A stretch of DNA of 64,000 nucleotides. Source: Pseudomonas lurida. Its GTDB lineage: Bacteria > Pseudomonadota > Gammaproteobacteria > Pseudomonadales > Pseudomonadaceae. The notes under the pieces were generated by a model. It did not search any database. It saw only the letters and a program-made list of their open reading frames with translations, and was not told where the DNA came from. The position numbers and the translations under genes are program-made. Positions 1 through 9,096 of this stretch are shown here, in pieces. The stretch covers positions 1-64,000 of the forward strand of contig NZ_JAAMRE010000026.1 in the NCBI RefSeq assembly GCF_013522705.1, written 5' to 3'. Position 1 is the first letter of the stretch; every line of letters begins with the position of its first letter.

Positions 1-757
1 GCGCCAGCAACTGGTCAAACTCGGCCTGGGACAGATACCGCAGCCATTGCTCGGCATGGGCCACCGGGTCCGACAGCCACTGGAACAGTTGCTTGAGGTT
101 GTCCCACAGCGAGTACAGCGCTTCGCCGAATCCGCGCGCGTAGGCGGCGTGGAGCGAGAGGTAGCGCTTAAGGAAGTTCGCCTCGGAGTAGCCCTGCCAC
201 AGCGGTTCGAAGGTGGCGGACCATTCGCTGCGCAGCCACGCCTCCAATGGGGTGATCAGCGCCTGGTAAGAGGCGTACAACGCCTTGAAATGCGCGGCGG
301 ATACATTCGGGTAGAAGTGGATGCGGTAGCGCTGGTTACGCTCGCATTCCTTGACTTCAAGAATGCCGCTGGACCCCATGGTTTTATGGATCGGCTCGCC
401 CAGCAGCGTGCCGTCTGCATCGACGCGCTGGAGGATTACCGGTGTATTGCCGATGGGTACGAACCGTGAACTCTGGAACCGATGCACCAAGGTCAAGGTG
501 CCGTCGGCCCGGCATGCTGCAACGGTCCTGCTGGGGAACAGCGAGCGGTTGATCGGCGCGACCCGCTCCGCTTCGTCCCCGGCCTTGAACACCTGCTCGA
601 TATTCAGCGCCGAAAAGCTGAGGACACTCTCGGCCCAGGCGTCGTAACTATTGAGGCATCCGCGAAAATCCCTGAGCACGGACTCGACGTCGCGGGTCTT
701 TGCATCCAGGGCGGCGAGTACCAGAAAGCCAATGGCTTCGCTGGTCGCGCCTATCAT
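1..757 (-). CDS. Unrecognised protein, N-terminal part only (runs off left edge)
   Basis: About 252 codons are visible, reading leftward from an ATG at 757, and the frame stays open to the window edge, so the C-terminus is missing. There is no signal peptide and no transmembrane segment. Residues about 1-70 are helical and acidic. Residues about 85-150 look beta-rich, with alternating hydrophobic residues. The remainder is helical and rich in Trp and Tyr (several LW, QW and YL pairs). I do not recognise the family. The composition resembles large multidomain proteins of Pseudomonas secretion or toxin loci, but nothing seen proves that. The start overlaps the stop of a 14-residue ORF in an ATGA arrangement, which suggests translational coupling. 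The reading frame is secure; the function is unknown. Confidence 0.6.
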   Translation of the reverse strand, partial: MIGATSEAIGFLVLAALDAKTRDVESVLRDFRGCLNSYDAWAESVLSFSALNIEQVFKAGDEAERVAPINRSLFPSRTVAACRADGTLTLVHRFQSSRFVPIGNTPVILQRVDADGTLLGEPIHKTMGSSGILEVKECERNQRYRIHFYPNVSAAHFKALYASYQALITPLEAWLRSEWSATFEPLWQGYSEANFLKRYLSLHAAYARGFGEALYSLWDNLKQLFQWLSDPVAHAEQWLRYLSQAEFDQLLA

Positions 758-798
758 GAGGCGGCCCTATCAATCAGGGCCATAACGAAAAAAACCAT
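754..798 (-). CDS. Possible 14-residue coupled leader ORF
   Basis: A tiny frame (ATG at 798, TGA at 756-754) encodes a hydrophobic 14-residue peptide beginning MVFFVMAL. A good GAAGG Shine-Dalgarno sequence lies about 10 bases before its ATG, whereas the following larger gene has a poor one. Its stop overlaps that gene's ATG as ATGA. I infer that ribosomes loading here could re-initiate on the downstream gene. It may equally be a chance frame, and no homologue is known to me. Confidence 0.3.
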   Translation of the reverse strand: MVFFVMALIDRAAS

Positions 799-1006
799 CT
801 GCAATCCTTCGCACTGTGTGATCAGGCGAGGGACTTTGCAGAGGTTTATGGGGCAGGGGAGTAGAGCTTATCCGGCGCTTGCGTGGGATGTTTCGGCAGC
901 TGTCACATCCGGTCGTAACGGACGAGCCTACCGAACCCACGAACCCTGGTTAGACTTACCTGTCGAAACGTGCAACTCACGGCCCGCCGTCACTCAAGGA
1001 ATCTTC

Positions 1007-2092
1007 ATGTATTCAAGCCGCCTGATCCTCTGCCTTTTGCCCTTGCTGGTACTGGCGGGTTGCTCCACCGCCCGAGGTCCGCAGCAACCGGAACGCAGCG
1101 AAGCCGAGGTCAAGGCGCAGATCGTGCGGTTGCTGCCGGCCAACGTTACGGACCGCAATGGCTGGGCCCAGGATATCTACACGGCCTTTGATACCCAGAA
1201 AATTTACCCGAGCACCGAAAATATCTGCGCGGTGCTGGCGGTGACCGAGCAGGAGTCCACCTTCCAGGTCGACCCGCCGGTGCCCAATATGGGCAAAATC
1301 GCCCAGGATGAAATCTTGCGCCGTGCCGGCAAGGTGCATGTGCCGGCCTTTGTGGTGCGCAGCGCATTGCAACTGAATTCGCCCACCGGCAAGAGCTACG
1401 CCGAGCGCCTGAGCGCCGCGCGCACGGAGAAAGACCTGAGCGGTATTTTCGATGACTTCATCAGCATGGTGCCGTTGGGCAAGACGCTGTTCGGCGGTTT
1501 CAACCCGGTTCACACGGCCGGACCGATGCAGGTGAGCATCGACTTTGCGCAGAAACAGGCGCGGAATTATCCCTACACCGTGGACGGTTCGATCCGACGC
1601 GAAGTGTTCACCCGTCGCGGCGGCATGTACTTTGGTATTGCCCATTTGCTGGGCTACCCGGTGAACTATGATCAGCCGCTGTACCGCTTCGCCGACTTTA
1701 ACGCCGGCTGGTACGCCAGCCGCAATGCGGCGTTTCAGGCGGCGGTCAGTCGGGCTTCGGGGCTCGAACTGGCACTGGATGGGGATTTGATACGCTACGG
1801 CTCATTGCTGCCCGGCACCACTGAGCTGGCGGTGCGTTCGTTGGGCGCGAAGCTGGACATGCGCAACCCCAGCATCCGCAGCCAACTGGAGCAAGGTGAA
1901 CAGTTGGATTTCGAGGAAACCACCCTGTACCAACGTGTGTTTGCGCTTGCCGACAAGGCCGCGGGCAAACCCATGCCGCGCGCGATTCTGCCGGGGATTG
2001 TGCTCAAAAGCCCGAAGATCACTCGCAACCTGACCACGGCGTGGTTTGCCAAGCGCGTGGATGAGCGTTATCAGCGCTGCATGAAGCGCTGA
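1007..2092 (+). CDS. DUF1615 family lipoprotein
   Basis: A 361-residue lipoprotein. The N-terminus has a short basic region, a hydrophobic core and a lipobox LAGC at residues about 15-18, so it is probably anchored in the outer membrane facing the periplasm. The mature part has the features of DUF1615: an acidic ENICAVLAVTEQES segment resembling a lytic-transglycosylase-like glutamate region, then an AGPMQVSIDFA segment and a conserved YRFADFNAGWYASRNAAFQ segment. These last two recall goose-type lysozyme or transglycosylase folds, so a peptidoglycan role is possible but unproven. The start is chosen because AAGGA lies 9 bases upstream and the lipoprotein signal follows at once; longer in-frame extensions lack both. 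It converges on the DUF4349 gene downstream. Confidence 0.85.
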   Translation: MYSSRLILCLLPLLVLAGCSTARGPQQPERSEAEVKAQIVRLLPANVTDRNGWAQDIYTAFDTQKIYPSTENICAVLAVTEQESTFQVDPPVPNMGKIAQDEILRRAGKVHVPAFVVRSALQLNSPTGKSYAERLSAARTEKDLSGIFDDFISMVPLGKTLFGGFNPVHTAGPMQVSIDFAQKQARNYPYTVDGSIRREVFTRRGGMYFGIAHLLGYPVNYDQPLYRFADFNAGWYASRNAAFQAAVSRASGLELALDGDLIRYGSLLPGTTELAVRSLGAKLDMRNPSIRSQLEQGEQLDFEETTLYQRVFALADKAAGKPMPRAILPGIVLKSPKITRNLTTAWFAKRVDERYQRCMKR

Positions 2093-2113
2093 GGGCTGGT
2101 CATTTCAATCCCG

Positions 2114-2914
2114 TCAGGTGTTTTTGCGCTTCACCACAACCCGGCGCCACAGCCACACCCACAGCCATACCACCGGGAATGCCAGGATCAAGAACGGCAG
2201 CACATAGCTGGCGCGCTCCAGGGCGTCTGCGGTGCCGTCCACCAGGTTAGTGCCCAGGTTGCTGAACATTCGACTCAAGCGTGACGACTGGTTCGCGCCG
2301 TCGTAAGAGCGGAAGTTGAGAGTGACGCGGTTGGTGTCCAGGCGGCGCTGCTGGCCGGCGGCAACCTGGGCGAGTGCCTGCAGTTCGTTTTCAATGCTCG
2401 CCTGTTCCTTGCTCAAGGCGATCAGGTCGCTGACGCTGATGTCCTTGCGCTTGGCCAGTTCATCGAGGCGCTGTTGCTGGGCTTGCAGGCGATCCCGGCG
2501 GCGACCTACATCAGCCACCGCGTCGGCCAGATCTTCGGCCGTGGTGACGCGCTGTCCGAGCGTTCCACCTTCGGCGGCCAGCCTGACCATCGGTTCCACA
2601 CCGGTCGGCGCGATCCGCAGGATGATTGCCCCGCCATTGCCGTCTTCGGTAATGCCGAGGATATTGCAGGCGCCGAACCGTGCCGATTCACAAGCCTCAC
2701 GGGTGGCCTGCATGCGCGGCGCGAGCAGGGCGCCGGGCAAGGCCAGGGTCAATTCATGTTCGTAGGCCAGTTGTGCCCCGGCTTGGCCTTGTTCGCCATT
2801 GATGGCGGCGGCGCGGGAATGCTCCTTGGGCGAGCAGCCGACCAGTACCAGGCCAGCCAGCAGAATCAATAACGGGACGCGAAGCGGGCGAGGGTTGCCG
2901 TCCAGATGGCGCAT
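2114..2914 (-). CDS. DUF4349 lipoprotein
   Basis: A 266-residue protein with a lipoprotein signal (lipobox LVGC at about residues 24-27). A periplasmic region includes a predicted coiled coil at residues about 130-190 (repeated DRLQAQQQRLDELAKR-type heptads). One C-terminal transmembrane helix (about 236-258) ends in a basic tail WRRVVVKRKNT. This lipoprotein, coiled coil and C-terminal anchor order is typical of DUF4349 proteins. The biochemical role is unknown; anti-sigma-factor-like and envelope stress roles have been suggested for relatives, but nothing here decides it. It is transcribed alone, convergent with the upstream DUF1615 gene. Confidence 0.85.
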   Translation of the reverse strand: MRHLDGNPRPLRVPLLILLAGLVLVGCSPKEHSRAAAINGEQGQAGAQLAYEHELTLALPGALLAPRMQATREACESARFGACNILGITEDGNGGAIILRIAPTGVEPMVRLAAEGGTLGQRVTTAEDLADAVADVGRRRDRLQAQQQRLDELAKRKDISVSDLIALSKEQASIENELQALAQVAAGQQRRLDTNRVTLNFRSYDGANQSSRLSRMFSNLGTNLVDGTADALERASYVLPFLILAFPVVWLWVWLWRRVVVKRKNT

Positions 2915-3062
2915 TGCGGTTCCTTGGGGGAGTGCGGAGACGTTGGCGGCGATTAAAGCGGGTCCGGCGTATTAACGCAAAGCCTCGTGCAATAGGGCTG
3001 ACGGTGATGGCTTGGAATGCGGAGTTCGCAGTGCCTCACCCTGACCAGCCATGACGATCTAA

Positions 3063-3087
3063 TGTGGGAGGGGCAGCCCCTCCCACA
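3063..3087. terminator. REP-like hairpin downstream of the thiolase gene
   Basis: A perfect 11-bp inverted repeat, TGTGGGAGGGG / CCCCTCCCACA, with a 3-base loop sits 23 bases past the thiolase stop. The GTGGGAG arm is the hallmark of Pseudomonas REP elements. It probably stabilises or terminates the CoA-transferase/thiolase mRNA. No T-tract follows, so Rho-independent termination is uncertain. Confidence 0.6.
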
Positions 3088-3109
3088 CGTGAGCTGCGCT
3101 GCGCTTTTA

Positions 3110-4291
<1,182 letters not shown>

Positions 4292-4302
4292 GGAATCTGT
4301 CC

Positions 4303-4962
4303 TCACTGGAAGTGCATTTCTGGAACGTGGTCCGGGACGATCAGTTTACCGGCGGTCTTGCTCACAATCTCTTCAACGCTGACGCCAGGTGCGCGTTCCT
4401 TGAGGACAAAAGCGCCATTTTCGATTTCCAGGTACGCCAGGTCCGTTAGCACGCGCTTGATGCAGTGGGCACCGGTCAGCGGCAGGCTGCAACGATCGAG
4501 CAACTTGGATTCACCGTCCTTGGACGCGTGGGTCATGATCACAATGATGTTTTCCGCGCCGGCCACCAGGTCCATGGCGCCGCCCATGCCCTTGACCAGT
4601 TTGCCGGGGATCATCCACGACGCGATGTTTCCCTGCACGTCCACTTCAAACGCGCCGAGCACGGTGAGGTCGACATGGCCGCCGCGAATCATCGCGAAGG
4701 ATTCGGCGGAAGAGAAAATCGACGCACCGATGCGCGCGGTGACGGTCTGTTTGCCGGCGTTGATCATGTCGGCGTCGATGGTGTCTTCGGTCGGAAACGG
4801 ACCCATGCCGAGCAGGCCGTTTTCCGATTGCAGCATGACTTCCATGCCGTCTGGGATGTAGTTGGCTACCAGGGTCGGAATGCCGATACCGAGGTTGACG
4901 TAAAAGCCGTCCTGCATCTCGCGGGCGACGCGCTGGGCCATTTGTTCGCGGGTAAGAGCCAT
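4303..4962 (-). CDS. 3-oxoacid CoA-transferase subunit B
   Basis: 219 residues, the beta subunit of a family I CoA transferase that moves CoA from succinyl-CoA (or acetyl-CoA) to acetoacetate or another short 3-oxo acid. The SENGLLG motif at residues 46-52 carries the catalytic glutamate (Glu47) that forms the acyl-CoA intermediate, and LGIGIPTLVANYI is the family N-terminal signature. It lies between the A subunit (34 bases upstream) and the thiolase (stop 11 bases before that gene's ATG), so the operon is tight. Whether the natural name is scoB, atoA or dhcB depends on substrate, which sequence alone does not settle. A divergent LysR gene upstream of the operon is the probable regulator. 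Confidence 0.92.
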   Translation of the reverse strand: MALTREQMAQRVAREMQDGFYVNLGIGIPTLVANYIPDGMEVMLQSENGLLGMGPFPTEDTIDADMINAGKQTVTARIGASIFSSAESFAMIRGGHVDLTVLGAFEVDVQGNIASWMIPGKLVKGMGGAMDLVAGAENIIVIMTHASKDGESKLLDRCSLPLTGAHCIKRVLTDLAYLEIENGAFVLKERAPGVSVEEIVSKTAGKLIVPDHVPEMHFQ

Positions 4963-4996
4963 TTTGTGTGTCCTTATTGTTCGGGCTGGAGGCGGA

Positions 4997-5695
4997 TTAT
5001 TTGCGCACGGTGCGCTGTTCGATGCGCTTCTCGAAGGTGCCGCAGATGATCCGATCGACGTAGATGCCAGGAGTATGGATCTGCGCCGGGTCCAGCTCGC
5101 CCGGTTCGACGATTTCCTCGACTTCGACCACGGTGATCTTGCCGGCGGTAGCGGCCAGCGGGTTGAAGTTCTGAGCGGTGTGGCGGTAGATCACGTTACC
5201 GAAGTGGTCGGCTTTCCAGCCTTTGACGATGGCGAAGTCGCCGGTGATGGATTCTTCCATCAGGTAAGGGCGACCGTTGAACTCGCGGGTTTCCTTGCCT
5301 TCAGCCACTGGGGTGCCGACGCCGGTGGCGGTAAAGAACGCCGGGATACCGGCACCGCCTGCACGCATTTTTTCGGCGAGAGTGCCTTGGGGCGTCAGCA
5401 CCACTTCGATTTCGCCGCTGAGCAACTGCTTCTCGAACAGCGCGTTTTCACCGACGTAGGACGCGATCACTTTGCGAATCTGTTTTTCTTCCAGCAGCAC
5501 GCCCAGGCCAAAACCGTCGACGCCGCAGTTGTTGGAGACCACGGTCAGCTCACGGGTGCCTTTGCGCTTGATTTCGGCGATGAGATTTTCCGGGATGCCG
5601 CACAAGCCGAAGCCGCCGGCGAGTACCGTCATGCCATCTTCCAGGCCTGCCAGCGCCTCTTCATAGGACGCCACGCGTTTATCGAAACCTGCCAT
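4997..5695 (-). CDS. 3-oxoacid CoA-transferase subunit A
   Basis: 232 residues, the alpha subunit partner of the next gene. The glycine-rich GGFGLCGIPENLI segment near residues 27-39 is the CoA-transferase family I alpha signature, and VVSNNCGVDGFGLG follows. Together with subunit B it forms the active heteromeric enzyme in the cytoplasm. The ATG at 5695 lies behind a GAGGTG sequence. It is the first gene of the operon, and a 133-base AT-rich gap separates it from a divergently transcribed LysR gene, the usual arrangement for an inducer-dependent LysR target. Confidence 0.92.
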   Translation of the reverse strand: MAGFDKRVASYEEALAGLEDGMTVLAGGFGLCGIPENLIAEIKRKGTRELTVVSNNCGVDGFGLGVLLEEKQIRKVIASYVGENALFEKQLLSGEIEVVLTPQGTLAEKMRAGGAGIPAFFTATGVGTPVAEGKETREFNGRPYLMEESITGDFAIVKGWKADHFGNVIYRHTAQNFNPLAATAGKITVVEVEEIVEPGELDPAQIHTPGIYVDRIICGTFEKRIEQRTVRK

Positions 5696-5828
5696 ATGCA
5701 CCTCTTTTATTGTTTGTGGGCCAGCCAATGGCCCGAGTGTTGCGCTGATGAATTGATTTGTTAAGTTGTTTTTTAAGGTTGATTGATTTAGAAAACAGCA
5801 TAGTCGAAGCGTCGCTCGGAGAACCGTC

Positions 5829-6731
5829 ATGACCGTGAAACAGCTGCGTGCCTTCCTCGCCGTGGCACAGAGCCTGAGTTTCGCTGCTGCCTGCGAGCGT
5901 CTGCACCTCTCCCAGTCGGCGCTGAGCCTGACCATCAAAGGCCTGGAAGAGGGTTTGGGCGGGCGATTGTTCAGCCGCAATACACGCAACGTGGCGTTGA
6001 CCCCGGAGGGTGAATCGCTGCTGCCCCTGGCGCGCCGACTGATGGCCGATTGGGATAACGCCGAGGATGAGTTGCGCCAACGCTTCACGTTGCAGCGCGG
6101 GCGCGTCACAGTGGCGGCGATGCCGTCGTTTGCTGGCAACCTGTTGCCACCGATCCTGAAGATATTCCGCGCGCGTTACCCACAGGTGAACGTGACGGTG
6201 CACGACTTGATCAACGAGCAGGTATTGGAGATGGTGCGCGATCGCCAGGTTGAGCTGGGCGTGGCGTTCGAGCCGTCTGAAGGATCGTCGCTGGCTTTTA
6301 CTCCGTTGTATCTGGATCGCTTCATTGCGGTCGTGCCTGGGGATTCGCCGTTGGCGCAGTGCGACGAGATCGGTTGGGAAACCTTGCTGGAACACCCCTT
6401 CATCACCTTGCAACGGCCGTCCACGGTCCGGGTGATGCTGGAGGAGCATTTGGGTGCGCTACGGATGAAACTGCCGGTCGCACTGGAAAGCCATCAATTG
6501 GCGACTGTGGGCAAAATGGTAGCCAGCGGCTTGGGCGTCAGTGCCGTGCCGGCGTTGTGCGCCAGGCAGATGGAGGAGGCCGGCGCGCATTGCATTACCT
6601 TGCGTGATCCGGTGATCGAACGACCGATTGGTGTGCTGACCAAGCCAGGGCATGAATTGTCGGCGGCGGCACAAGTGATGTTCGATATTTTTCGCGATGA
6701 GGCGGGCAAGGGCCGATTTCCAACGTTTTGA
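5829..6731 (+). CDS. LysR-family regulator divergent from the CoA-transferase operon
   Basis: 300 residues with an N-terminal winged helix-turn-helix (residues about 1-60, MTVKQLRAFLAVAQSLSFAA then LHLSQSALSLTIKGLE) and a periplasmic-binding-protein-like effector domain (about 90-295). It reads away from the CoA-transferase/thiolase operon across a 133-base gap, so it most likely activates that operon in response to a short-chain oxoacid or ketone body. The effector is not deducible from sequence. The gene ends 20 bases before a REP-like inverted repeat that probably serves as its 3' end. Confidence 0.9.
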   Translation: MTVKQLRAFLAVAQSLSFAAACERLHLSQSALSLTIKGLEEGLGGRLFSRNTRNVALTPEGESLLPLARRLMADWDNAEDELRQRFTLQRGRVTVAAMPSFAGNLLPPILKIFRARYPQVNVTVHDLINEQVLEMVRDRQVELGVAFEPSEGSSLAFTPLYLDRFIAVVPGDSPLAQCDEIGWETLLEHPFITLQRPSTVRVMLEEHLGALRMKLPVALESHQLATVGKMVASGLGVSAVPALCARQMEEAGAHCITLRDPVIERPIGVLTKPGHELSAAAQVMFDIFRDEAGKGRFPTF

Positions 6732-6748
6732 CCCGCGGCGCAAACAAG

Positions 6749-6837
6749 TGTGGGAGATGGCTTGCCTGTTATAACACTTTAACTTCAACACTGTTGTTGA
6801 ACGTTAATGGCTATCGCAGGCAAACCAGCTCCCACAT
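6749..6837. repeat. REP-type inverted repeat pair
   Basis: Two arms of about 20 bases, GTGTGGGAGATGGCTTGCCTG (6749-6767 region) and its imperfect complement ending CAGCTCCCACAT (6817-6837), are separated by about 50 bases. This is the standard paired REP (REPIN-like) form of fluorescent pseudomonads. It lies between two convergent genes and may act as a bidirectional mRNA end. Confidence 0.65.
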
Positions 6838-6851
6838 TGAACGAGGTGTTT

Positions 6852-7181
6852 CTAGTAGTAGCGATCAATCACTTTTACTTGAGAACTGTCTTTGAAAGAC
6901 TCCCAGGCATTGTTAAGTGTGTCGAATACTTGTTCGATAAAGTTGCGATCGGCAGCGGCCTTCTTGCCGACATAACCCTGGCCGCGGCGATACATCTTCA
7001 AGCGCGCCGCCAGTTCACGGTTGTTACGGTCGAACTCGGCTTCTTCGGTGTGGGGCGCCAGGCAGTCGATCTTGACTTCGCCCGATTTGCCAATCCACAG
7101 GATATGGTCGTCGAGTGTGTCTTTCTGCGCTGCGAACATCTCAGCCAATTCATCGATAGTTGGTTGGTTGTTCAGATTCAT
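6852..7181 (-). CDS. Conserved hypothetical protein, 109 residues
   Basis: A soluble acidic protein with no signal peptide and no membrane segment; it begins MNLNNQPTIDEL and is predicted largely helical. A short central part, DDHILWIGKSGEVKIDCL, looks like a beta hairpin. AAGGGG 9 bases before the ATG supports the start. I do not recognise the domain. It stands alone, convergent with the LysR gene, with a long apparently empty region upstream. The coding call rests on the Shine-Dalgarno sequence, GC-rich third positions and the absence of a competing frame. Confidence 0.7.
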   Translation of the reverse strand: MNLNNQPTIDELAEMFAAQKDTLDDHILWIGKSGEVKIDCLAPHTEEAEFDRNNRELAARLKMYRRGQGYVGKKAAADRNFIEQVFDTLNNAWESFKDSSQVKVIDRYY

Positions 7182-7344
7182 GTGTAAGCCCCTTGACCAG
7201 TTGGCGATCTATCAGTTGGTTCCGTTAAAACTGCTTAGTTGTCTCCGGCTTCAATAACCGGGCGTCAGTAACTGTCTGCCGAATACGGGCAGGGTCTTGA
7301 ACCTGATGCATGTAGTCTTGCTGATGAACTGCTACGCAATGCTT

Positions 7345-7572
7345 TCATAACGAAGACAAGGAGCATTCGAGCTTCTTGTACCGTGCTCTTTCGAGGTCGG
7401 TCAGCTTCATCAATCTGCCTTGTGGGCAGTGCACATCCGGAAAAAACAGCTCGGCGGTCAGACGAGCTCTTTCAAAACGCTTGTTACCAACGCTCCCGAT
7501 CCGGGAGACGCCTTGATCATGCAAGGACAAAAAGGTTACGTCAACGGTTATGTAGTGATTATTTTTTCTCAC
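7345..7572 (-). CDS. Doubtful 75-codon ORF in an otherwise gene-poor gap
   Basis: The 485-base stretch 7182-7666 holds no confident gene. This GTG-started frame has mixed codon use and no Shine-Dalgarno sequence. Its GTG lies inside a perfect inverted repeat, which argues against translation starting there. Its last 21 codons (from an internal ATG at about 7410) look most protein-like: MKLTDLERARYKKLE. The rest of the gap shows no tRNA, no T-tract terminator and no recognised site apart from the inverted repeat at 7548-7579. Treat it as unproven. Confidence 0.2.
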   Translation of the reverse strand: MRKNNHYITVDVTFLSLHDQGVSRIGSVGNKRFERARLTAELFFPDVHCPQGRLMKLTDLERARYKKLECSLSSL

Positions 7573-7579
7573 TACATAA
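7548..7579. repeat. Perfect 11-bp inverted repeat
   Basis: TTATGTAGTGA at 7548-7558 is exactly complementary to TCACTACATAA at 7569-7579, with a 10-base loop containing six consecutive T. It is AT-rich, unlike its surroundings. It could be an operator for a dimeric regulator or a hairpin. No flanking gene clearly uses it. Confidence 0.5.
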
Positions 7580-7666
7580 TTCGTCGTGGGGACGGGGAGA
7601 TACGGCAGGGGCGTGACTCAAGCGTCATTTTTTGCGCTGGTCGGTCGCTGCGGTGGAGAAGGGGAG

Positions 7667-8512
7667 CTACTGCAAACGGTCCGCCAGCAAGGGGAGAAGC
7701 TGCTCGCACGAGCCTTCGATCTTTACCTGCAACAACTCATCGCCTCGGGTCTTACCCAGGTTGATGGCGATGACCGGTTTGCCTTGCTCGACCATGGCCT
7801 TGCACAAGCGAAACGCCGAATAGGCCATCAGCGAGGAGCCCACCACCAGCAATCCTTCAGCCTGTTCCACCGCCGCCATTGCCTTGGCGGCAGTAGGCGG
7901 GGCGACGTTCTCACCGAAAAACACCACGTCCGGTTTCAACCGTTCGCCGTTGCAATGCGGGCAGTGGGGCACCTCAAAGCGCGCTTCGAAGGCCGGGTCG
8001 AGCAGCGTGTCGCCATCGGGCGCCTGTACGGCATCGACGCCCGCCAGGTAGGGATTCTGGGTTTCCATCAGATGCTGGATCGCATCGCGCTGGCTGCGCT
8101 GCTGGCAGTCCAGGCACAGCACGCGGTGCAGGCTGCCGTGCAGTTCGATCACTTCCTGGCTGCCGGCCTGATCGTGCAGGGCGTCGACATTTTGCGTAAT
8201 CAACCCGCTGATGCGCCGGCGTTGTTGTAGCGTCGCCAGCGCCCGATGCGCTGCATTCGGTTGTGCGACGCGTACGCGCGGCCAGCCCAGCATGGCGCGC
8301 GCCCAGTAACGCCGCCGCGCCTGCGGGGTGGCCAGGAATTCCTGGTACATCATCGGCGCCTTGCCTCGGCGCACGCCTTCGCGGTCGCGGTAGTCCGGGA
8401 TGCCTGAGGGCGTGCTGATGCCTGCACCGGTCAACACCAGAAAGCGCCGATCGGCCATGGCCCGATACAGGGTGTCGAGGTGGTCCTGCTGATGCGCCAG
8501 GGATTCGAGCAT
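7667..8512 (-). CDS. NAD-dependent protein deacylase, sirtuin family
   Basis: 281 residues of sirtuin (Sir2) fold, consuming NAD to remove acyl groups from lysines. The NAD-binding TGAGIS (28-33) and GIPDYR (38-42) motifs, TQNVD (106-110) and the catalytic histidine in ELHGSLH (His125) are present. Two cysteine pairs for zinc (Cys133/136 and Cys184/187) are intact, so the enzyme should be active. A 48-residue stretch between the cysteine pairs and the overall pattern resemble SIRT4-like class II sirtuins rather than CobB. The GVRRGKAPMMYQEF segment replaces the tyrosine/arginine pair that favours succinyl groups in class III. It follows a CBS-domain gene by 8 bases and is probably cotranscribed with it. 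Confidence 0.92.
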   Translation of the reverse strand: MLESLAHQQDHLDTLYRAMADRRFLVLTGAGISTPSGIPDYRDREGVRRGKAPMMYQEFLATPQARRRYWARAMLGWPRVRVAQPNAAHRALATLQQRRRISGLITQNVDALHDQAGSQEVIELHGSLHRVLCLDCQQRSQRDAIQHLMETQNPYLAGVDAVQAPDGDTLLDPAFEARFEVPHCPHCNGERLKPDVVFFGENVAPPTAAKAMAAVEQAEGLLVVGSSLMAYSAFRLCKAMVEQGKPVIAINLGKTRGDELLQVKIEGSCEQLLPLLADRLQ

Positions 8513-8520
8513 GGTTTCTC

Positions 8521-8961
8521 CTATTCGCCGCGGATGTACTGCTCCAGTTGCCTGATCAGGTCAGCCTGCTCGGCGATGGCCTCCTTGACCAGATCACCGA
8601 TAGAGAGCAGGCCCAGCAATTTGCCGTCTTCGACCACGGGCAGGTGACGCAGGTGACTGTCGGTCATGATGTTCATGCATTCTTCGACGCGTTTATGGGT
8701 ATCCACCGTGATCACCGGCGCGCTCATCACCTCGTGCACCTTGGTGGTCAGCGACGACAGGCCCTTAAGCATGATTTTGCGCGCGTAGTCACGCTCGCTG
8801 ATGATGCCCACCACTTCGTTGTCTCGGACGACCGGTAATGCCCCCACGTTTTTTTCCGACATCCGCATCAGGGCTTCAAACACAGTGTGATCCCATTGGA
8901 TGGTGTGGACGTCCTGGTTTTTCTGGTCTTTGGCTTTCAGCAGCTGTGCAACGGTTTTCAT
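8521..8961 (-). CDS. CBS-domain protein
   Basis: 146 residues made almost entirely of two CBS motifs (about 8-70 and 75-135), each with the G(I/L)(I/L)S-(D/E)-(R/D) end pattern: GIISERDYARKI and GLLSIGDLVKE. Such pairs form a Bateman module that binds adenine nucleotides. Small stand-alone forms are thought to sense energy state. The ATG at 8961 is preferred over an in-frame GTG at 8970 because GGAG lies 8 bases ahead of it. It is upstream of, and probably cotranscribed with, the sirtuin gene, so both products could respond to nucleotide or NAD status. That link is inference. Confidence 0.9.
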   Translation of the reverse strand: MKTVAQLLKAKDQKNQDVHTIQWDHTVFEALMRMSEKNVGALPVVRDNEVVGIISERDYARKIMLKGLSSLTTKVHEVMSAPVITVDTHKRVEECMNIMTDSHLRHLPVVEDGKLLGLLSIGDLVKEAIAEQADLIRQLEQYIRGE

Positions 8962-9096
8962 GGCGGCCACTCCGGTGTTGTTGTTATCAGGAATTCAGTG
9001 CAACCCCTACAGAATCCTAGACGGCCTGCGTGCTAGCAAGGACCAATGCGGCGTTAAACCTGTCGAAAAACGTCACTGGCCCGCTTTTTTTGGTGT

